In this document: in pieces, positions 54,801 through 64,000 of the stretch
Position numbering within the stretch: position 1 is the stretch's first letter
Layout: every line of letters starts with the position of its first letter
Source: Limnoperna fortunei
Lineage: Eukaryota > Mollusca > Bivalvia > Mytilida > Modiolidae
Assembly (NCBI GenBank): GCA_944474755.1
Contig: OX104113.1
Span: 18,229,563 to 18,293,562 of the forward strand
Length of the DNA: 64,000 bases
Direction: 5' to 3'
Translations under genes and position numbers: made by a program
Notes under the pieces: generated by a model
Databases searched by the model: none
Seen by the model: the letters and a program-made list of their open reading frames with translations, nothing else
What the model was told of the DNA's origin: nothing

Positions 54801-57800
54801 GTTCAGAACAATATGTGGTCTCTGGTATTTCATGTGTACAGGATTGTCTCTAAAACAATATGTTTATAAAATAAGTTAAATAATCAAAGCTTTGAAATTC
54901 TGCAACAGATTAACGTAACATACATATTTTTCTATATCTAAATCTTGCAAAGGTGTCTTTCATTTTGTATTTTTTGTACTTTTAACATTCTACCCCACAT
55001 TCTAGAACATAAAGGGTCCTATACTTTCATTCTACATGCCAATTACAGCCAGAGACAATGATTTATATGCAACAAAGATCCAGATCTGACCTTGTTATAA
55101 ATTAGAAAACAAAATTATCTCTCCAGAAATATAGTCCACTTAAAACAATGTACAGTAATATCTCTATAATACATAATATTAATATTGTATTAAATGCTTA
55201 TATGACCTCCAAACCCTGTACACAATATTTATCTGACCCCCTGACCCAGTACACAATGTTTATCTGACCCTCAGACCCTGTACAAAATGTTTATACTGTA
55301 ATGACATTTCAATGCATTTGAATTTAGTTTAAATTGTCAGTATAAAAACAATTAAAAACAAACAAGTGTGGACACAGAAAAACATCTCGCCTGGATTCCG
55401 CATCAGTAACGAAAATAAATTTTGTCATAAGCATTTCGTAAATAGCATTAATTATCAGCAGGGGCCTGTATAATAAATATTGTCACCATACCATGCATAG
55501 TTACAGAGGAACTGTCCTAATACAAAAACTTTAACGTAGTCGCTGGACCGTTAAATTGAGGTCAAGTGACACCTACCAGACAGTCATGTACTAGTCATCA
55601 GCAACCTATATACCAAATATTGTCATCCTACCATGCGTGGTAACAGAGGAACTGTCGTAACCCAAAAACTTTAACGTAGTCGCTGGACCATGAAATTGAG
55701 GTCAAGGTCAGGTGACACCTAATAGACAGTCATGTACTAGTCATCAGCAACCTATATACCAAATATTGTCATCCTACCATGCGTGGTTACAGAGGAACTG
55801 TCGTAACCCAAAAACTTTAACGTAGTCGCTGGACCGTGAAATTGAGGTCAAGGTCAGGTGACACCTACCAGACAGTCATGTACTAGTCATCAGCAACCTG
55901 TACACCAAATATTGTCATCCTACCATGCGTAGTTACAGAGGAACTGCTGTAACCCAAAAACTTTAACGTAGTCCCTGGACCGTGAAATTGAGGTCAAGGT
56001 CAGGTGACAGGTGACTGACTGGCAAGTACTCATGATAAGCTACCTCTGTACCAAATTTGATGGACCTAGGGCTTGGGCTTACAAATATATGAAGCAAGAT
56101 GTCAAGTGTTTACGCCGCCGCCCCCGCCGCCGGATTCCCATACATATGTCTCGCCTCCAGCGACTTTCGTCACAGGCGAGACAAAAACAGCAAAAGAAAT
56201 CACTGGTGGTGACAGAGATCTTATAAAACTAATTCAGACCTGTTGAAAATAAAGATTGTCCAAAATACAACATAAAAGTAATATAAGTGTGGACACAGAA
56301 AAATGTCTTGCCTGCATTCTGCATTGGTAACAAAAAAAATTACATCATGAGCATCACATAAATAGCATTAAATTGTTATCATTTATAATATACAATGCAT
56401 GGTTACAGAGAAACTGACTAAAGCCAAAAACTTTAACGCAGCCACTGGAATGTGAAATTGAGGTCAAGGTCAGGTTACACCTACCAGACAGTCATGTACT
56501 ATTCATCAGCAACCTATATACCAAATATTGTCATCTTACCATGCATGGTTACAGAGGAACAGCAGTAATCCAAAAACTTTAACATAGTCTCTGGACCGTG
56601 AAATTGAGTTCAAGGTCAAGTGACAGGTGACTGACTGGCAAGTACTCATCATAAGCTACTACTGGATCAAATTTGATAGACTAGAACTTAGGCTTACTAA
56701 GATATAAAGAAAAATGTCAAAGTGTTGACGCAGCCGCCGCCAGATTCCCATATATATATGTCTCGCCTCCAGAGACTATCATCATAGGCAAGACAAAAAC
56801 TAGTGTGTAAAAATATCTTTGATACCTTTTATAATGTATCTTTTGGAAAGAAGCAGGAATTCTGGTCAAGGTTCTAAACTCATCAGGATAATGATCTCTA
56901 AATAATTCTGCTACGTGAAAGACATCTAAGAAAAGACTTTCCCCACCTTCTACACATTTATCAAACCTGTAAAATGTAAAATTTAAACTTATACAAATAC
57001 ATTTCCAGTAAAAGATATAACTCATACTAATACATCTCAAGTATAACATGTATAACTCATACTACTACATGTCAAATATAACATGTACAGTACTTGGTGG
57101 CTCAATTAATGGCAGTCAAAAACATAGCACAGAAAATGCATTGCTAAATACTAACCAGAGGCTCTTAAGAGCCTGTATCGCTCACCTGATTTTATAGGCA
57201 AGGAAGATGGCATTTCCCTGATGTTAAAGTAAGTCCTGTAATTTTCAATAAACTTTAAATAGGACCATCCAAACAATATTACTAGAAAGCTTTGTTTCAT
57301 TGGTTAACCAGTTGTATAGAGATTTTTTTTATTTGCCCATAGGGTCCTATGTTAAACTAAGTCCTGCCGGGGAGGTGGCCATTTTGAATTTCCAATTGCC
57401 ATAAAAAACATAAACTTTATAAAGGACCATCCAAACAATATTGCTAGTAAGTTTTTGTTTCCATTGATTAACCCGTTTCAGAGAAGAAGCCTTTAAAAAC
57501 TTTTTCCCATAGGGTCGTAAGTTAAACTAAGTCCTGCGGTAGGGGCCATTTTGAATTTCCAATTGGCATAAAAAACATAAACTTTATAGAGGACCATCCA
57601 AACAATATTGCTAGTAAGTTTTTGTTTCCATTGATTAACCGGTTTCAGAGAAGAAGCCTTTAAAAACTTTTTCCCATAGGGTCCTATGTTAAACTAAGTC
57701 CTGCGGTAGCGGCCATTTTGAATTACCAATTGCCATAAAAAACATAAACTTTATAGAGGACCATCCAAACAATATTGCTAGTAAGTTTTGTTTTGATTGG

Positions 57801-60800
57801 TTAAACGGTTTCAGAGAAGAAGCCCTTTTAAACTTTTTTCTCATAGGGTTGAATGTTAAACCAAGTCCTGCGGTGGCGGCCATTTTGAATTTTCGATTGG
57901 GATAAAAAACATTAACTTTATAGAGGACCATCCAAACAATATTGCTAGTAAGTTTTGTTTCCATTTATTGGCCGGTTTCAGAAAAGAAGCCTTTCAAACT
58001 TTTTCCCATAGGGTCCTATGTTAAATTAAGTCCTGCGGTGGCAGCCATTTTGAATTTCCAATTGCCATAAAAAACACAAACTTTATAGAGGACCATCCAA
58101 ACAATATTGCTAGTAAGTTTTTGTTTCCATTGATTAACCAGTTTCAGAGAAGAAGCCTTTTAAAACTTTTTCCCATAGGGTTCTATGTTAAACTAAGTCC
58201 TGCGGTGGTGGTCATTTTGAATTTCCAATTCCCATCTAAAACACAAACTTTATAGAGGACCATCCAAACAATATTGCTAGTAAGTTTTGTTTTGATTGGT
58301 TAAACGGTTTCAGAGAAGAAGCCCTTTTTAACTTTTTTCCCATAGGGTCCTATGTTAAACTAAGTCTTGAGGTAGCGGCCATATTGGTTTACCAATCAAA
58401 ATAAAAAACACAAACTTTGTAAAGGTCCATCCAATGAACATTATGGCCAAGTTTGGTTTCAATTGGCCAAGTGGTTTCAGAGAAGAAGATTAAAATGTAA
58501 AAAGTTTACAGACGCCGACGACAACGACGACGACGACAGACGCAAAGTGATAACAATAGCTCACATGACCCTTTGGGTCAGGTGAGCTAATAAAAAGTAA
58601 GTAGGAATTTTTCAACCATGTGAAGAATATTTCTTAGAAGTTGAATTATTCTGCTATATATGCAGACTTCTGTATGTCATGGTACCCATCTTGGATTTTA
58701 AATCTGGTAAAATATGCAAATAACATATCAAATAACTATGCCAGCCATTTCTCATTAAAAGTTCACGGTACATATTTTGTAAGTTGTTACCATAAACTTC
58801 CAAATTTCTTCTATTAAATTAATGGTTATGGTCTTGGATCATGAATCTGTTTGCTGCTATGACTGACAGATCTGATTACTGCCATCATCAAAAGTTAAAC
58901 AAATTACAGTGTAAAGAATGGAAAATTAACATTTAGACATATGGAGAAATAATTATTTATAAACATGGTGCATCTTTGACTTACTGGACACAGTGAAGAA
59001 ATTGTATACCAGGTGGAGACTCATAATATACTAAATCCATGTGAAAATCTAACTTTGCTGACGAGTAGGCCACATTTATGGGATTTGGCACACTTTTCAC
59101 TTCAAATACCTGTGAAAAAAACATAAAACTACTGTACAAGCAGTAAAAAGGTTAGTGTAACAAAATAAATTTGATTAATTTTATTAAATTTTAAATTGCA
59201 GCCCGTTATAAACTTAACATAAGGTTTGTAATATATTGGTTTGATTCTATATATTGTAACCAATATAAAAATCCACTCTAAAACTAAACTTTCTACCAAA
59301 GCATGAGTTGCTTACCATGTCAGGGTATCTCATCTAAATCCTTTAATGGAGTTGGTGTGAGGTGTTTTGGTTTGTTTTCCTGGTTTGTGAATTTTTTTAT
59401 TATTGGCTTTGGCTTTAGAATATCTTTGTATTTTACTCATTTTTCTTACAATATTAATAAACAAAGAACATAACATCAATTTATGGTAATCAATGTTATA
59501 CTGATGAATGCACCTTTAATTATGGATAAAAAGTATGCTACACTGTTTCCAAAGTCAATCATGTTTAAAAATACCTTATTATGTATTGTATTGTCAATTA
59601 CAACTCCATTTTATTATGAATGTCGGAAAAAATTTAAGGCAAAAAATGATATTCAGACTTCTACATGTTCTAAAGGAAAGTGTGTTTTGAGTTACATTGT
59701 TGGTAATGCAAGTGTAATATGTGGTACAAGAAATAAAAAGCTTTCTGCAAAACATGTGATGCAATACAGCCTCAGAATAAAGCATGGAACCAAGTTCATG
59801 CCAACCAGGGACTGATGTCCTCAACTAAAACTTTAATTGACACAGATAGCCAGTTTTCTTGCCAAAGGTCAGAAATTCTCACAGGGTATAGGCTTCCTTT
59901 CCTAAATAACAACTGGATGTTATGATAATAGCTCATCTTGGTGTAAAACCTCATTTAGAACTTTGCTAGGTTTGTGGTGACCAGCTCAAAGATACAATTC
60001 ACATCCATATGATCCTTACATTGGACTATTAAAACTATGTTCCCTCTATTATCCGACGGGTTCTTTTATTTTTGACTGGTATGTTAAGGACATTATAAAA
60101 TTATAACCAACTTCATTTTTGTTTTATTTTAATAAGAGGAAGCAGCAGAATACTCACTGTTCCATATATTGTATTCTGAACTGGAGCAATTTCTTCTGCT
60201 ACCTATAAAATACAGTAAAACATGTACAGAGGTTAACCATGAGGCAAAACACACTGTTTAGAGGATATATTTTAGTTTGCGAATGGAAATGTGATCTTCT
60301 AATATAGGTTACTGCTTAGAGGTGGCATCTGTGGAAGGTTTTTTTGGTACTCATAAACTCATTCCCTTTAAAACATGTCTTCTTTGTACTTAAAATGCAG
60401 AGTTTATATATTTATTGGACACCTTCTAATAATAAACAGTGGCAAGAATATGTAAACTGCCATAAAAATGTCTGCTGATGGTAAGAGTTAAATGAAGCAT
60501 AGAATTAACGATCTGTAAGTGACAATCGCTCCACCCTTTACTCTGCATTTTACTATGTTTGTAGATCCATTAGTTCTGAATATGAGTTCAATTGCTTAAT
60601 TAATTGCAATTTTAATGTTTCTATGGTAATTATGAAACAAGAAAATGTGTTTTGGAAACACTGACGTCCCGCTTGACACATATAGGTAATCCCCACCCCA
60701 TTTCCTAAGTTCACCCTAGTGTGAAGTATTGGGCACAGCCCAATAACAGAATATAACAAATTATACTTTAAAACAAATGTACCTTTGCCACCATCTTATC

Positions 60801-63332
60801 CTCGATGGGAACATTAGTCAGTAAACACAGTCCAGAGTCATTAATATCTCGAAGCCACCTGCAATACACATGTACTGTTATGTGAACAAGTTAAGACTGA
60901 GCCTGACAGAAATAATAAACAGAATTAGGATGACCAAAAAAAATTGATTGATTGATTGCATGCTTGCTTTAGGTCCAGCAATCAGTATGTCAGCTATACT
61001 CAGGATGGGTTAAAAAAAAAACATTTTACACTCTATACAGAAGTGGGATTTTTTTTAAATTTTAATTCCATACTTTTGTAAATAAGATAAGCATTGTCTT
61101 ATCAGGGCATGTTTTTGATTGGTTTAAGAATATATAGTAACTTACTGTAATACACCACTTTTACTTTTGACCATTTCAGAATAAGTCATAATTGGTAAAT
61201 TCTAAAAAAAAATACAATAACTAGAACATTAGTTTCCATGGAAGCATTAAACACAAGATGTCCTTTTTTTTTAATTGACAGCATAGCACTAAAATACTTG
61301 ATATTGTTATTATTATTATTATAGACAATGACTAGTAATATTTATCAGGTAAAAAGTAACACCAAGTTGTAGTTTAATTGCAAGTAATGACTACCTTTAT
61401 ACTGTGAAAGTACTTAAATTCGTTGGGTATCAATTTTCGTGGTTTAACCCAAAATTGCAAGTTCATGGATTTGTAATTTTGAAGAAAAATTTTTTGGTGG
61501 TATTTGGCTGCACTGGTTTAGTTGGCACATGAAAGTGTTCATTTAAAAAAGATATCGATTTTCACAACCTAATAAAGATGATCAAGACATATTTGTTGTT
61601 TACCTAAATAAACATATGCCAGAAAATTCCTTTATCATTAATTAATGTGTTAACGAGCTGTGATTATTTTACTTCATTAAGCTGTAAAGGTAGGTCTCAT
61701 TTTTATGGTTTATTCACGTTTCTATAACATTGTCACTTCGACTAAAACAACAACCAATTAAGACAGGGGATTAAGAGACGTTTAAAGGGAGAGGTTAAGG
61801 ATTATCCAACACATAATATTTAATACAGATTTTGGATAAAATGATGGGCAATTGAACTTTTGTTGTTTTTTTTTATTGTTATGTGTTTCTTACTTTATCA
61901 TTATTATTATTATTGTGATTTTTAAAAAAGTATGATATTTTATGCATAGCAATACTATAGTATACTTGCAGAATACATTTCAAACACATTAACAAAAATA
62001 TTTACGCAGTTGGTGAGATAACGTGGTGAAGAAAGTAGAGAAAAAAGGTGCACCACCTTCGTCTGCTTTTAATAATCGCGTCAAGTTGAATACTTCTGTG
62101 GTTATACTTTTTAATTATGATTTGAATGTAATATATTCATTGTTAATAAATTCGTAATTATAGAAAAAACAAGAATGTTTTTTTTGTATCACTGTAGATG
62201 ATTTTTCCCTTTTATGTAAAACGAAATGCGAAATATTGAGTTAAGACACAAAACTTATAACCTATTAAATTTTATTAAACAGGTATATATTACAGGTAAA
62301 TATCAACATAATATTCCTTCAGATGCCCCTTAATACCCACCCTTAATTGGGTGTTGTTTTAATTAATTATGAAATGTTGGAGAAACGTGAACACACCATT
62401 TTTATTATCTTTTCATCTATAAAACTATGCAACAAAAATAAACTGTTTTTTTAATTTCAATATTTATCAATCCTTTTTTAATTTGATTTTTATGATCATA
62501 ACACCTTATAAAAAACACCTGGCTAGACTTAATTGATTTATGGTGATTGAAGGGATTAATTTTGTTTGAAACTACCCTACGGGTGTTTATATAACAGTAG
62601 TGAAGTTTTTATGGCTACAGTTGGGTTTTGACAGGGCATAATTATAAATTTGATAGAAAAAATCAATTGACTAATTTTTTACTAGTATAAAATTTATTCT
62701 ATTTTTTTTATAAGAAAAGGACATTTGAAACTACAAGATACATTATAACACTTCTGTACGCTTAAAATGAACACTTTACAAGAACATTTTAATAAACTGG
62801 AAGTATAACTGACTAGCACAAAAACGTATGAAATCATTTGAATTTCACCAAATAAACATGACAAAAACTTATCTGAGATATATTTAATGATTGACTTTGA
62901 TATCCAAGGTATTTATCTGGTAGATTATTCAAAGATTGGCTTTTGCTATAGCTTGCAACCTTTTAAAAATACACTTCAATGACATAGAGCATCGGTGCAC
63001 ATTGTAAAACGTAGCTCACATCCATAATAACAATACAAAAGAGTTAATATTTTGTTGGATTCTTAAATTCGTGGATCAGCCTACCCACGAAAACCACGAA
63101 AATTGGTTCATTATGAATAAAAAGGAATTCACAGAATAAGTTTTTAAGCTATGAAAATATCTACAAATAAAAGTCCCTTTCTAATCTTAGTTTACCATGC
63201 TTTTTATTACCTTATTATTTATCCATGAAAATTTTTCTCTCCTTCTTTCCTTATCACTGTAAGAATTTTGTTGCAGAAACTGAAAGGGTATTTCTCCTGC
63301 ATGATCTGACCACTGTAATTTTAAAGTTTTAC
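45777..63332 (-). CDS. BBOX1-like: Gamma-butyrobetaine dioxygenase-like (BBOX/TauD family) 2-oxoglutarate oxygenase, 11 exons, 5' incomplete
   Basis: An Fe(II)/2-oxoglutarate dioxygenase; family members hydroxylate gamma-butyrobetaine to L-carnitine, and relatives act on trimethyllysine. Exons 5' to 3' are 63332-63211, 61201-61146, 60858-60783, 60202-60158, 59109-58985, 56966-56826, 54849-54789, 50069-50016, 49322-49254, 47950-47846 and 45896-45777. All are phase-consistent and give 323 codons plus stop. Visible motifs are LQWSDHAGEIPF (N-terminal domain), the Fe ligands DFHMD (His 59043-59041, Asp 59037-59035), ESPPGIQFLHC, FDKCVEGGESLFLDVF, and the distal ligand in ILHGRK (His 47893-47891). 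The N-terminal Cys-bearing part lies beyond 64000. After the family block GCYVNIDEFKSRINVL there is a 23-residue tail. BBOX1 versus a mollusc paralogue cannot be settled. Introns carry many family A and B elements. Confidence 0.87.
46069..47490 (+). mobile_element. Family B tandem-core element, copy B1
   Basis: The head CCAGAGGCTCTTAAGAGCCT contains the palindrome AGGCTCTTAAGAGCCT, followed by CGCTCACCTGA. The core is about eight units of ~166 bp (landmark GGACCATCCAAACAATATT at 46162, 46327, 46494, 46661, 46828, 46993, 47155 and 47322). A GACGCCGACGACGCC tract (47407-47440) and the hairpin 47456-47484 (TGACCC and GGGTCA within GCTCAC and GTGAGC) follow, then TAAAAA. The hairpin arm TCAGGTGAGC complements the head GCTCACCTGA. 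It lies in the last GBBH-like intron. Confidence 0.85.
47846..47950 (-). CDS. BBOX1-like: GBBH-like exon with distal Fe ligand
   Basis: It encodes IEMKLEPGDLVSFNNRRILH, GRKEIKLNGG and VRNLQ. G[DE]...F.N.R.LHGR is the C-terminal metal- and 2OG-binding motif (His 47893-47891, Arg two codons later). Donor GTTAGT, phase 0. Confidence 0.92.
48040..48930 (+). pseudogene. Decayed L1/Tx1-like LINE reverse transcriptase remnant
   Basis: Plus-strand, frame-shifting readings recall L1-type ORF2: KQGIITGLQGEKPQFL, then CDFEKTSWEFVYSMLQFFNF and IIKWVKI (the RT 'DFEKAFDSISWdFl...FFnFG..fi.Wi' block), later FFIHVLNSWK, and finally EVKSFKHLLYNCEVVQEFLE near the C-terminus. Stops and frameshifts are numerous, and the middle (catalytic YADD) is missing. 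It sits in a GBBH-like intron, antisense to the gene. Confidence 0.6.
49254..49322 (-). CDS. BBOX1-like: GBBH-like exon
   Basis: It encodes DDVIPYYKAYHKFAEAIEYS and PEI, the helical 'v..fY.A...f..l......' segment. Acceptor TTTACAG, donor GTAAGT, phase 0. Confidence 0.85.
49792..49850. repeat. Short hairpin, 17-bp arms
   Basis: TATATCAACAAGACCAA and TTGGTCTTGTTGATATA are perfect complements separated by about 25 bases. Confidence 0.85.
50016..50069 (-). CDS. BBOX1-like: GBBH-like exon (54 bp)
   Basis: It encodes IVGVNWAPAFEGPLSVPS, where the family has 'V..InfNn..R......P'. The substrate-side residues differ from the usual N/R pattern (WAPAFEG here), a hint that this may be a paralogue with altered substrate. 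Acceptor ATCTAG, donor GTAAGT. Confidence 0.78.
51349..52160 (-). pseudogene. Penelope-like (or related) reverse transcriptase fragment, frameshifted
   Basis: On the minus strand, RRYKYLVISHDRTDF, then YTEDQICQMLEFFIDNIFV, GIPMGTNCAPLLANLLLYSY and FNFTFYYID match a reverse transcriptase family abundant in cnidarian and mollusc genomes. The frame breaks at the catalytic YIDD and resumes in another frame as TSYLDLLLKID, FNFPVVNFRF, SNIPAAPVYAVYISQLIRYS and KFYGRHHHLIDRYG. Bases before GIPMG are also deleted. I assign it to Penelope-like elements with moderate confidence. It lies in a GBBH-like intron. Confidence 0.65.
52346..54041 (+). mobile_element. Family A tandem-core element, copy A3, split by a TIR insertion
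   Basis: Head AAGTGTGGACACAGAAAAAC with GTCTCGCCTG, 146-bp core units before and after a 745-bp insertion (52901-53645), trailer, (GCC)n, and the terminal hairpin near 54001-54036 ending in GCAGGCGAGAC. Removing the insertion restores CCAAATATTGTCA, the normal core sequence. The last unit is shortened (TAACGTAGTTAAGTCAGG). Confidence 0.82.
52901..53645. mobile_element. pogo/Tigger-type MITE nested in A3
   Basis: The ends CAGTCAAACTTCGATGGCTC and GAGCTACTGAAGTTCGACTG are inverted. TA flanks both sides (52899-52900, 53646-53647), while uninterrupted core units show a single TA at this point. TTCGAGAAATC-type motifs recur near both ends. No transposase frame. Confidence 0.85.
54240..54650 (+). 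mobile_element. Family E tandem-core element
   Basis: Two units of ~130 bp (AAACTGTTTTTCTATTTTTA at 54247 and 54377; TTTCAGCAAGATTGGTTTAT in each) are followed by a trailer with GACAGACTGATAGACCAGAA and the terminal hairpin GTCTCCTacagaAAGGAGAGAC (54623-54644). The 5' head is unclear. The layout fits families A-D. Confidence 0.6.
54789..54849 (-). CDS. BBOX1-like: GBBH-like exon
   Basis: It encodes DNPVHMKYQRPHIVLNNNDE, the strand pair before the family N.....R motif. Acceptor GTTTTAG, donor GTAAGT. Confidence 0.82.
55364..56186 (+). mobile_element. Family A tandem-core element, copy A4
   Basis: Head AAGTGTGGACACAGAAAAAC with a mutated GCCTGGATTCCGC, about four 146-bp units (the first shortened), trailer, a CCG-rich tract at about 56113-56132, and the terminal hairpin ending in CACAGGCGAGAC then AAAAA. 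It lies in the GBBH-like intron left of the FDKCVEGG exon. Confidence 0.8.
56285..56799 (+). mobile_element. Family A tandem-core element, copy A5 (short, diverged)
   Basis: The head AAGTGTGGACACAGAAAAAT with GTCTTGCCTGC pairs with the tail hairpin arm ATAGGCAAGAC. It has only about two core units and a reduced (GCC)n. The C-to-T change in the head (TTGCC) is matched by GGCAA in the 3' arm. It starts 99 bases after A4 and ends close to the splice donor of the neighbouring exon. Confidence 0.78.
56826..56966 (-). CDS. BBOX1-like: GBBH-like exon
   Basis: It encodes FDKCVEGGESLFLDVFHVAE, LFRDHYPDEFRTLTRIPASF and QKIHYK. GG.S...D.F.vae.l....P..F..L is the conserved block after the HxD strand. 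Acceptor ACCTGT-side CAG, donor GTATCA. Confidence 0.9.
57155..58590 (+). mobile_element. Family B tandem-core element, copy B2
   Basis: Same head, ~166-bp core (about seven or eight units), GACGACGACAG tract (58510-58540) and terminal hairpin (GCTCACATGACCC and GGGTCAGGTGAGC) as B1. Internal units match B1 unit by unit in the same order, suggesting descent from one master with a fixed array. It lies in the GBBH-like intron between the HMD exon and the FDKC exon. Confidence 0.85.
58985..59109 (-). CDS. BBOX1-like: GBBH-like exon with Fe-binding HxD
   Basis: It encodes VFEVKSVPNPINVAYSSAKL, then DFHMDLVYYESPPGIQFLHC and V. NVAY...L..H.D....PPG.Q.LHC is the diagnostic active-site stretch; both metal ligands are present. 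Acceptor TTCACAG, donor GTAAGT. Confidence 0.92.
59110..60157. other. Intron, no feature identified
   Basis: GBBH-like intron. The plus-strand frame at 59483-59815 has several Cys but no family I can name. A TATCCGACGGGTTCTTTTAT at about 60049 faintly resembles the ends of the 34256 element. Confidence 0.35.
60158..60202 (-). CDS. BBOX1-like: GBBH-like exon (45 bp)
   Basis: It encodes VAEEIAPVQNTIYGT, the family block 'a.rig....T.YG..f.V' before the Fe-binding region. Acceptor TTTATAG, donor GTGAGT, phase 0 at both ends. Confidence 0.84.
60783..60858 (-). CDS. BBOX1-like: GBBH-like exon
   Basis: It encodes WLRDINDSGLCLLTNVPIED and KMVAK, the start of the catalytic double-stranded beta-helix region (W......G...l.gvp). 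Acceptor ATTGCAG, donor GTACAT. Confidence 0.82.
60943..61015. repeat. SINE-like tail fragment
   Basis: GATTGATTGATTGCATGCTT, TTAGGTCCAGCAATCAGTAT and CAGCTATACTCAGGATGGG match the end of the repeat at 28186. Confidence 0.5.
61146..61201 (-). CDS. BBOX1-like: GBBH-like exon (linker)
   Basis: A 56-bp exon encoding NLPIMTYSEMVKSKSGVL and part of Gln, equivalent to the family 'lP.l.yeevl.sd.g...WL' linker. Acceptor TTTTTTAG, donor GTAAGT; phase joins the neighbours. Confidence 0.8.
61411..63110. mobile_element. Large TIR/foldback element, TCGTGG-type ends
   Basis: The left end (TACTTAAATTCGTTGGGTAT then CAATTTTCGTGGTTT) is mirrored by the right end (CCACGAAAACCACGAAAATT, with AAATTCGTGGATCAG at 63066). 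Subterminal arms also pair: TTCACGTTTCT...ACAACAACCAATTAA (61710-61763) and its complement in 62338-62390. The 1.7-kb interior shows no transposase. It is related in its terminal motif to the element at 15058. It lies in a GBBH-like intron. Confidence 0.55.
63211..63332 (-). CDS. BBOX1-like: GBBH-like exon (N-terminal domain)
   Basis: It encodes KTLKLQWSDHAGEIPFQFLQ and QNSYSDKERRREKFSWINNK, matching the second half of the GBBH N-terminal domain (L.I.W.D....F...WL). It starts with two bases completing an earlier codon, so further exons lie to the right. Acceptor TTTATAG, donor GTAATA. Confidence 0.82.
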
Positions 63333-63418
63333 CTATAAATTAGAATATAAGAAGAAATGAACCAAACTCAAACATCACAATTCATTGAATCTCTTTAGAC
63401 AGCGCAATAAATCACAAA

Positions 63419-64000
63419 CCAGAGGCTCTTAAGAGCCTGTATCGCTAACCTGATTTTATAGGCAATGAAGATGGCATTTCCCTGATGTTAAACTAAGTTT
63501 CAATAAACTTTAAAAAGGACCAGCCAAACAATATTGATAGAAAGTTTTGTTTCCATTGGTTAACCGGTTTTAATGAGAAGATTTTTTTTTAATTTGCCCA
63601 TAGGGTACTATGTTAAACTAAGTCCTGCGGTGGTGGCCATTTTGAATTTCCAATTGGCAACAAAAAACATAAACATAAAAGAAACCATCCAAACAATATT
63701 GTCAGTAAGTTTTGTTTCCATTGGTAAATCAGTTTCAGAGAAGAAACCTTTTAAAACTTTTTCCCATAGGTTCCACTGTTAATTTATGTAATGCTGTGGT
63801 GGCCATTTTGGTTTTCCTATTGGCATAAAAAACATAAACTTCAAAGAGGACCATCCAAACAATATTGCTAGTAAGTTTTGTTTTTATTGGTTGACCAATT
63901 AGAGAAGAAGCCTTTTCAAACTTTTTCCCAAAGGGTCCTATGTAAAACTGTAAGTCCTGTGGTGGTGGCCATTTTGATTTTCCAATTGGCATAAAAAACA
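63419..64000 (+). mobile_element. Family B tandem-core element, copy B3, cut by the window end
   Basis: The head CCAGAGGCTCTTAAGAGCCT with CGCTAACCTGA, then more than three diverged ~160-bp family B units (CATCCAAACAATATT, CCATAGGGT, GGTGGCCATTTTGA). It runs off the right edge, so the tail is unseen. Confidence 0.78.

Noticed and set aside
59483..59815. 110-codon plus-strand frame with several Cys in a GBBH-like intron
   Set aside because: A faint resemblance to Cys-rich domains of transposon-derived proteins, but spacing is irregular, there is no second conserved block and no flanking element ends.

Overview
Eukaryotic, AT-rich, intron-rich genomic DNA from an invertebrate, most likely a bivalve mollusc and perhaps a mytilid mussel. 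The evidence is two invertebrate-type split genes plus a dense load of tRNA-headed SINEs and 'pearl'-like tandem-core elements of the kind described in bivalves. The species assignment is inference. I aligned nothing and ran no search; exons were found by hand from splice sites, reading phase and remembered family motifs.

Two host genes lie on the minus strand. (1) A TMEM63/OSCA-like (CSC1-like) mechanosensitive cation channel begins at the ATG at 25811 and runs leftwards through 13 phase-consistent coding exons (450 codons) to 3075; its C-terminal half lies left of base 1. A possible 15-nt microexon sits at 23011-23025. (2) A gamma-butyrobetaine dioxygenase-like (BBOX/TauD family) Fe(II)/2-oxoglutarate oxygenase enters from the right edge and runs through 11 exons to its stop at 45777-45779, with the catalytic HxD...H triad intact. 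Its first exons lie beyond 64000. Bases 25.8-45.7 kb between them show no convincing host exon.

Mobile DNA fills much of the rest. One TMEM63 intron holds a nearly intact LINE (about 8.8-13.7 kb, plus strand). Its ORF1 carries an SGNH esterase domain and two CCHC knuckles, and its ORF2 carries an APE endonuclease and a YADD reverse transcriptase. ORF1 and ORF2 are in the same frame and separated by a single TAG. Other elements are decayed L1-like and Penelope-like RT fragments, several TIR elements with visible target duplications, tRNA-derived SINEs, and a cluster of large nested foldbacks (33.3-38.7 kb).

The most striking system is a set of at least six families of composite elements (called A-F here). 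Most share one plan: a 5' head often carrying a small palindrome, a core of tandem 130-167 bp repeats, a (CCG)n, (GAC)n or GACAGA-type tract, and a 3' terminal hairpin followed by A/T-rich sequence. One arm of the hairpin is also complementary to the 5' head. Between families the head and both hairpin arms change together, so structure rather than sequence is kept, and two families (B and C) share ends but carry unrelated cores. This fits non-autonomous Helitron-2/Helentron-type (HINE or pearl-like) elements, but no autonomous partner is present in the window.
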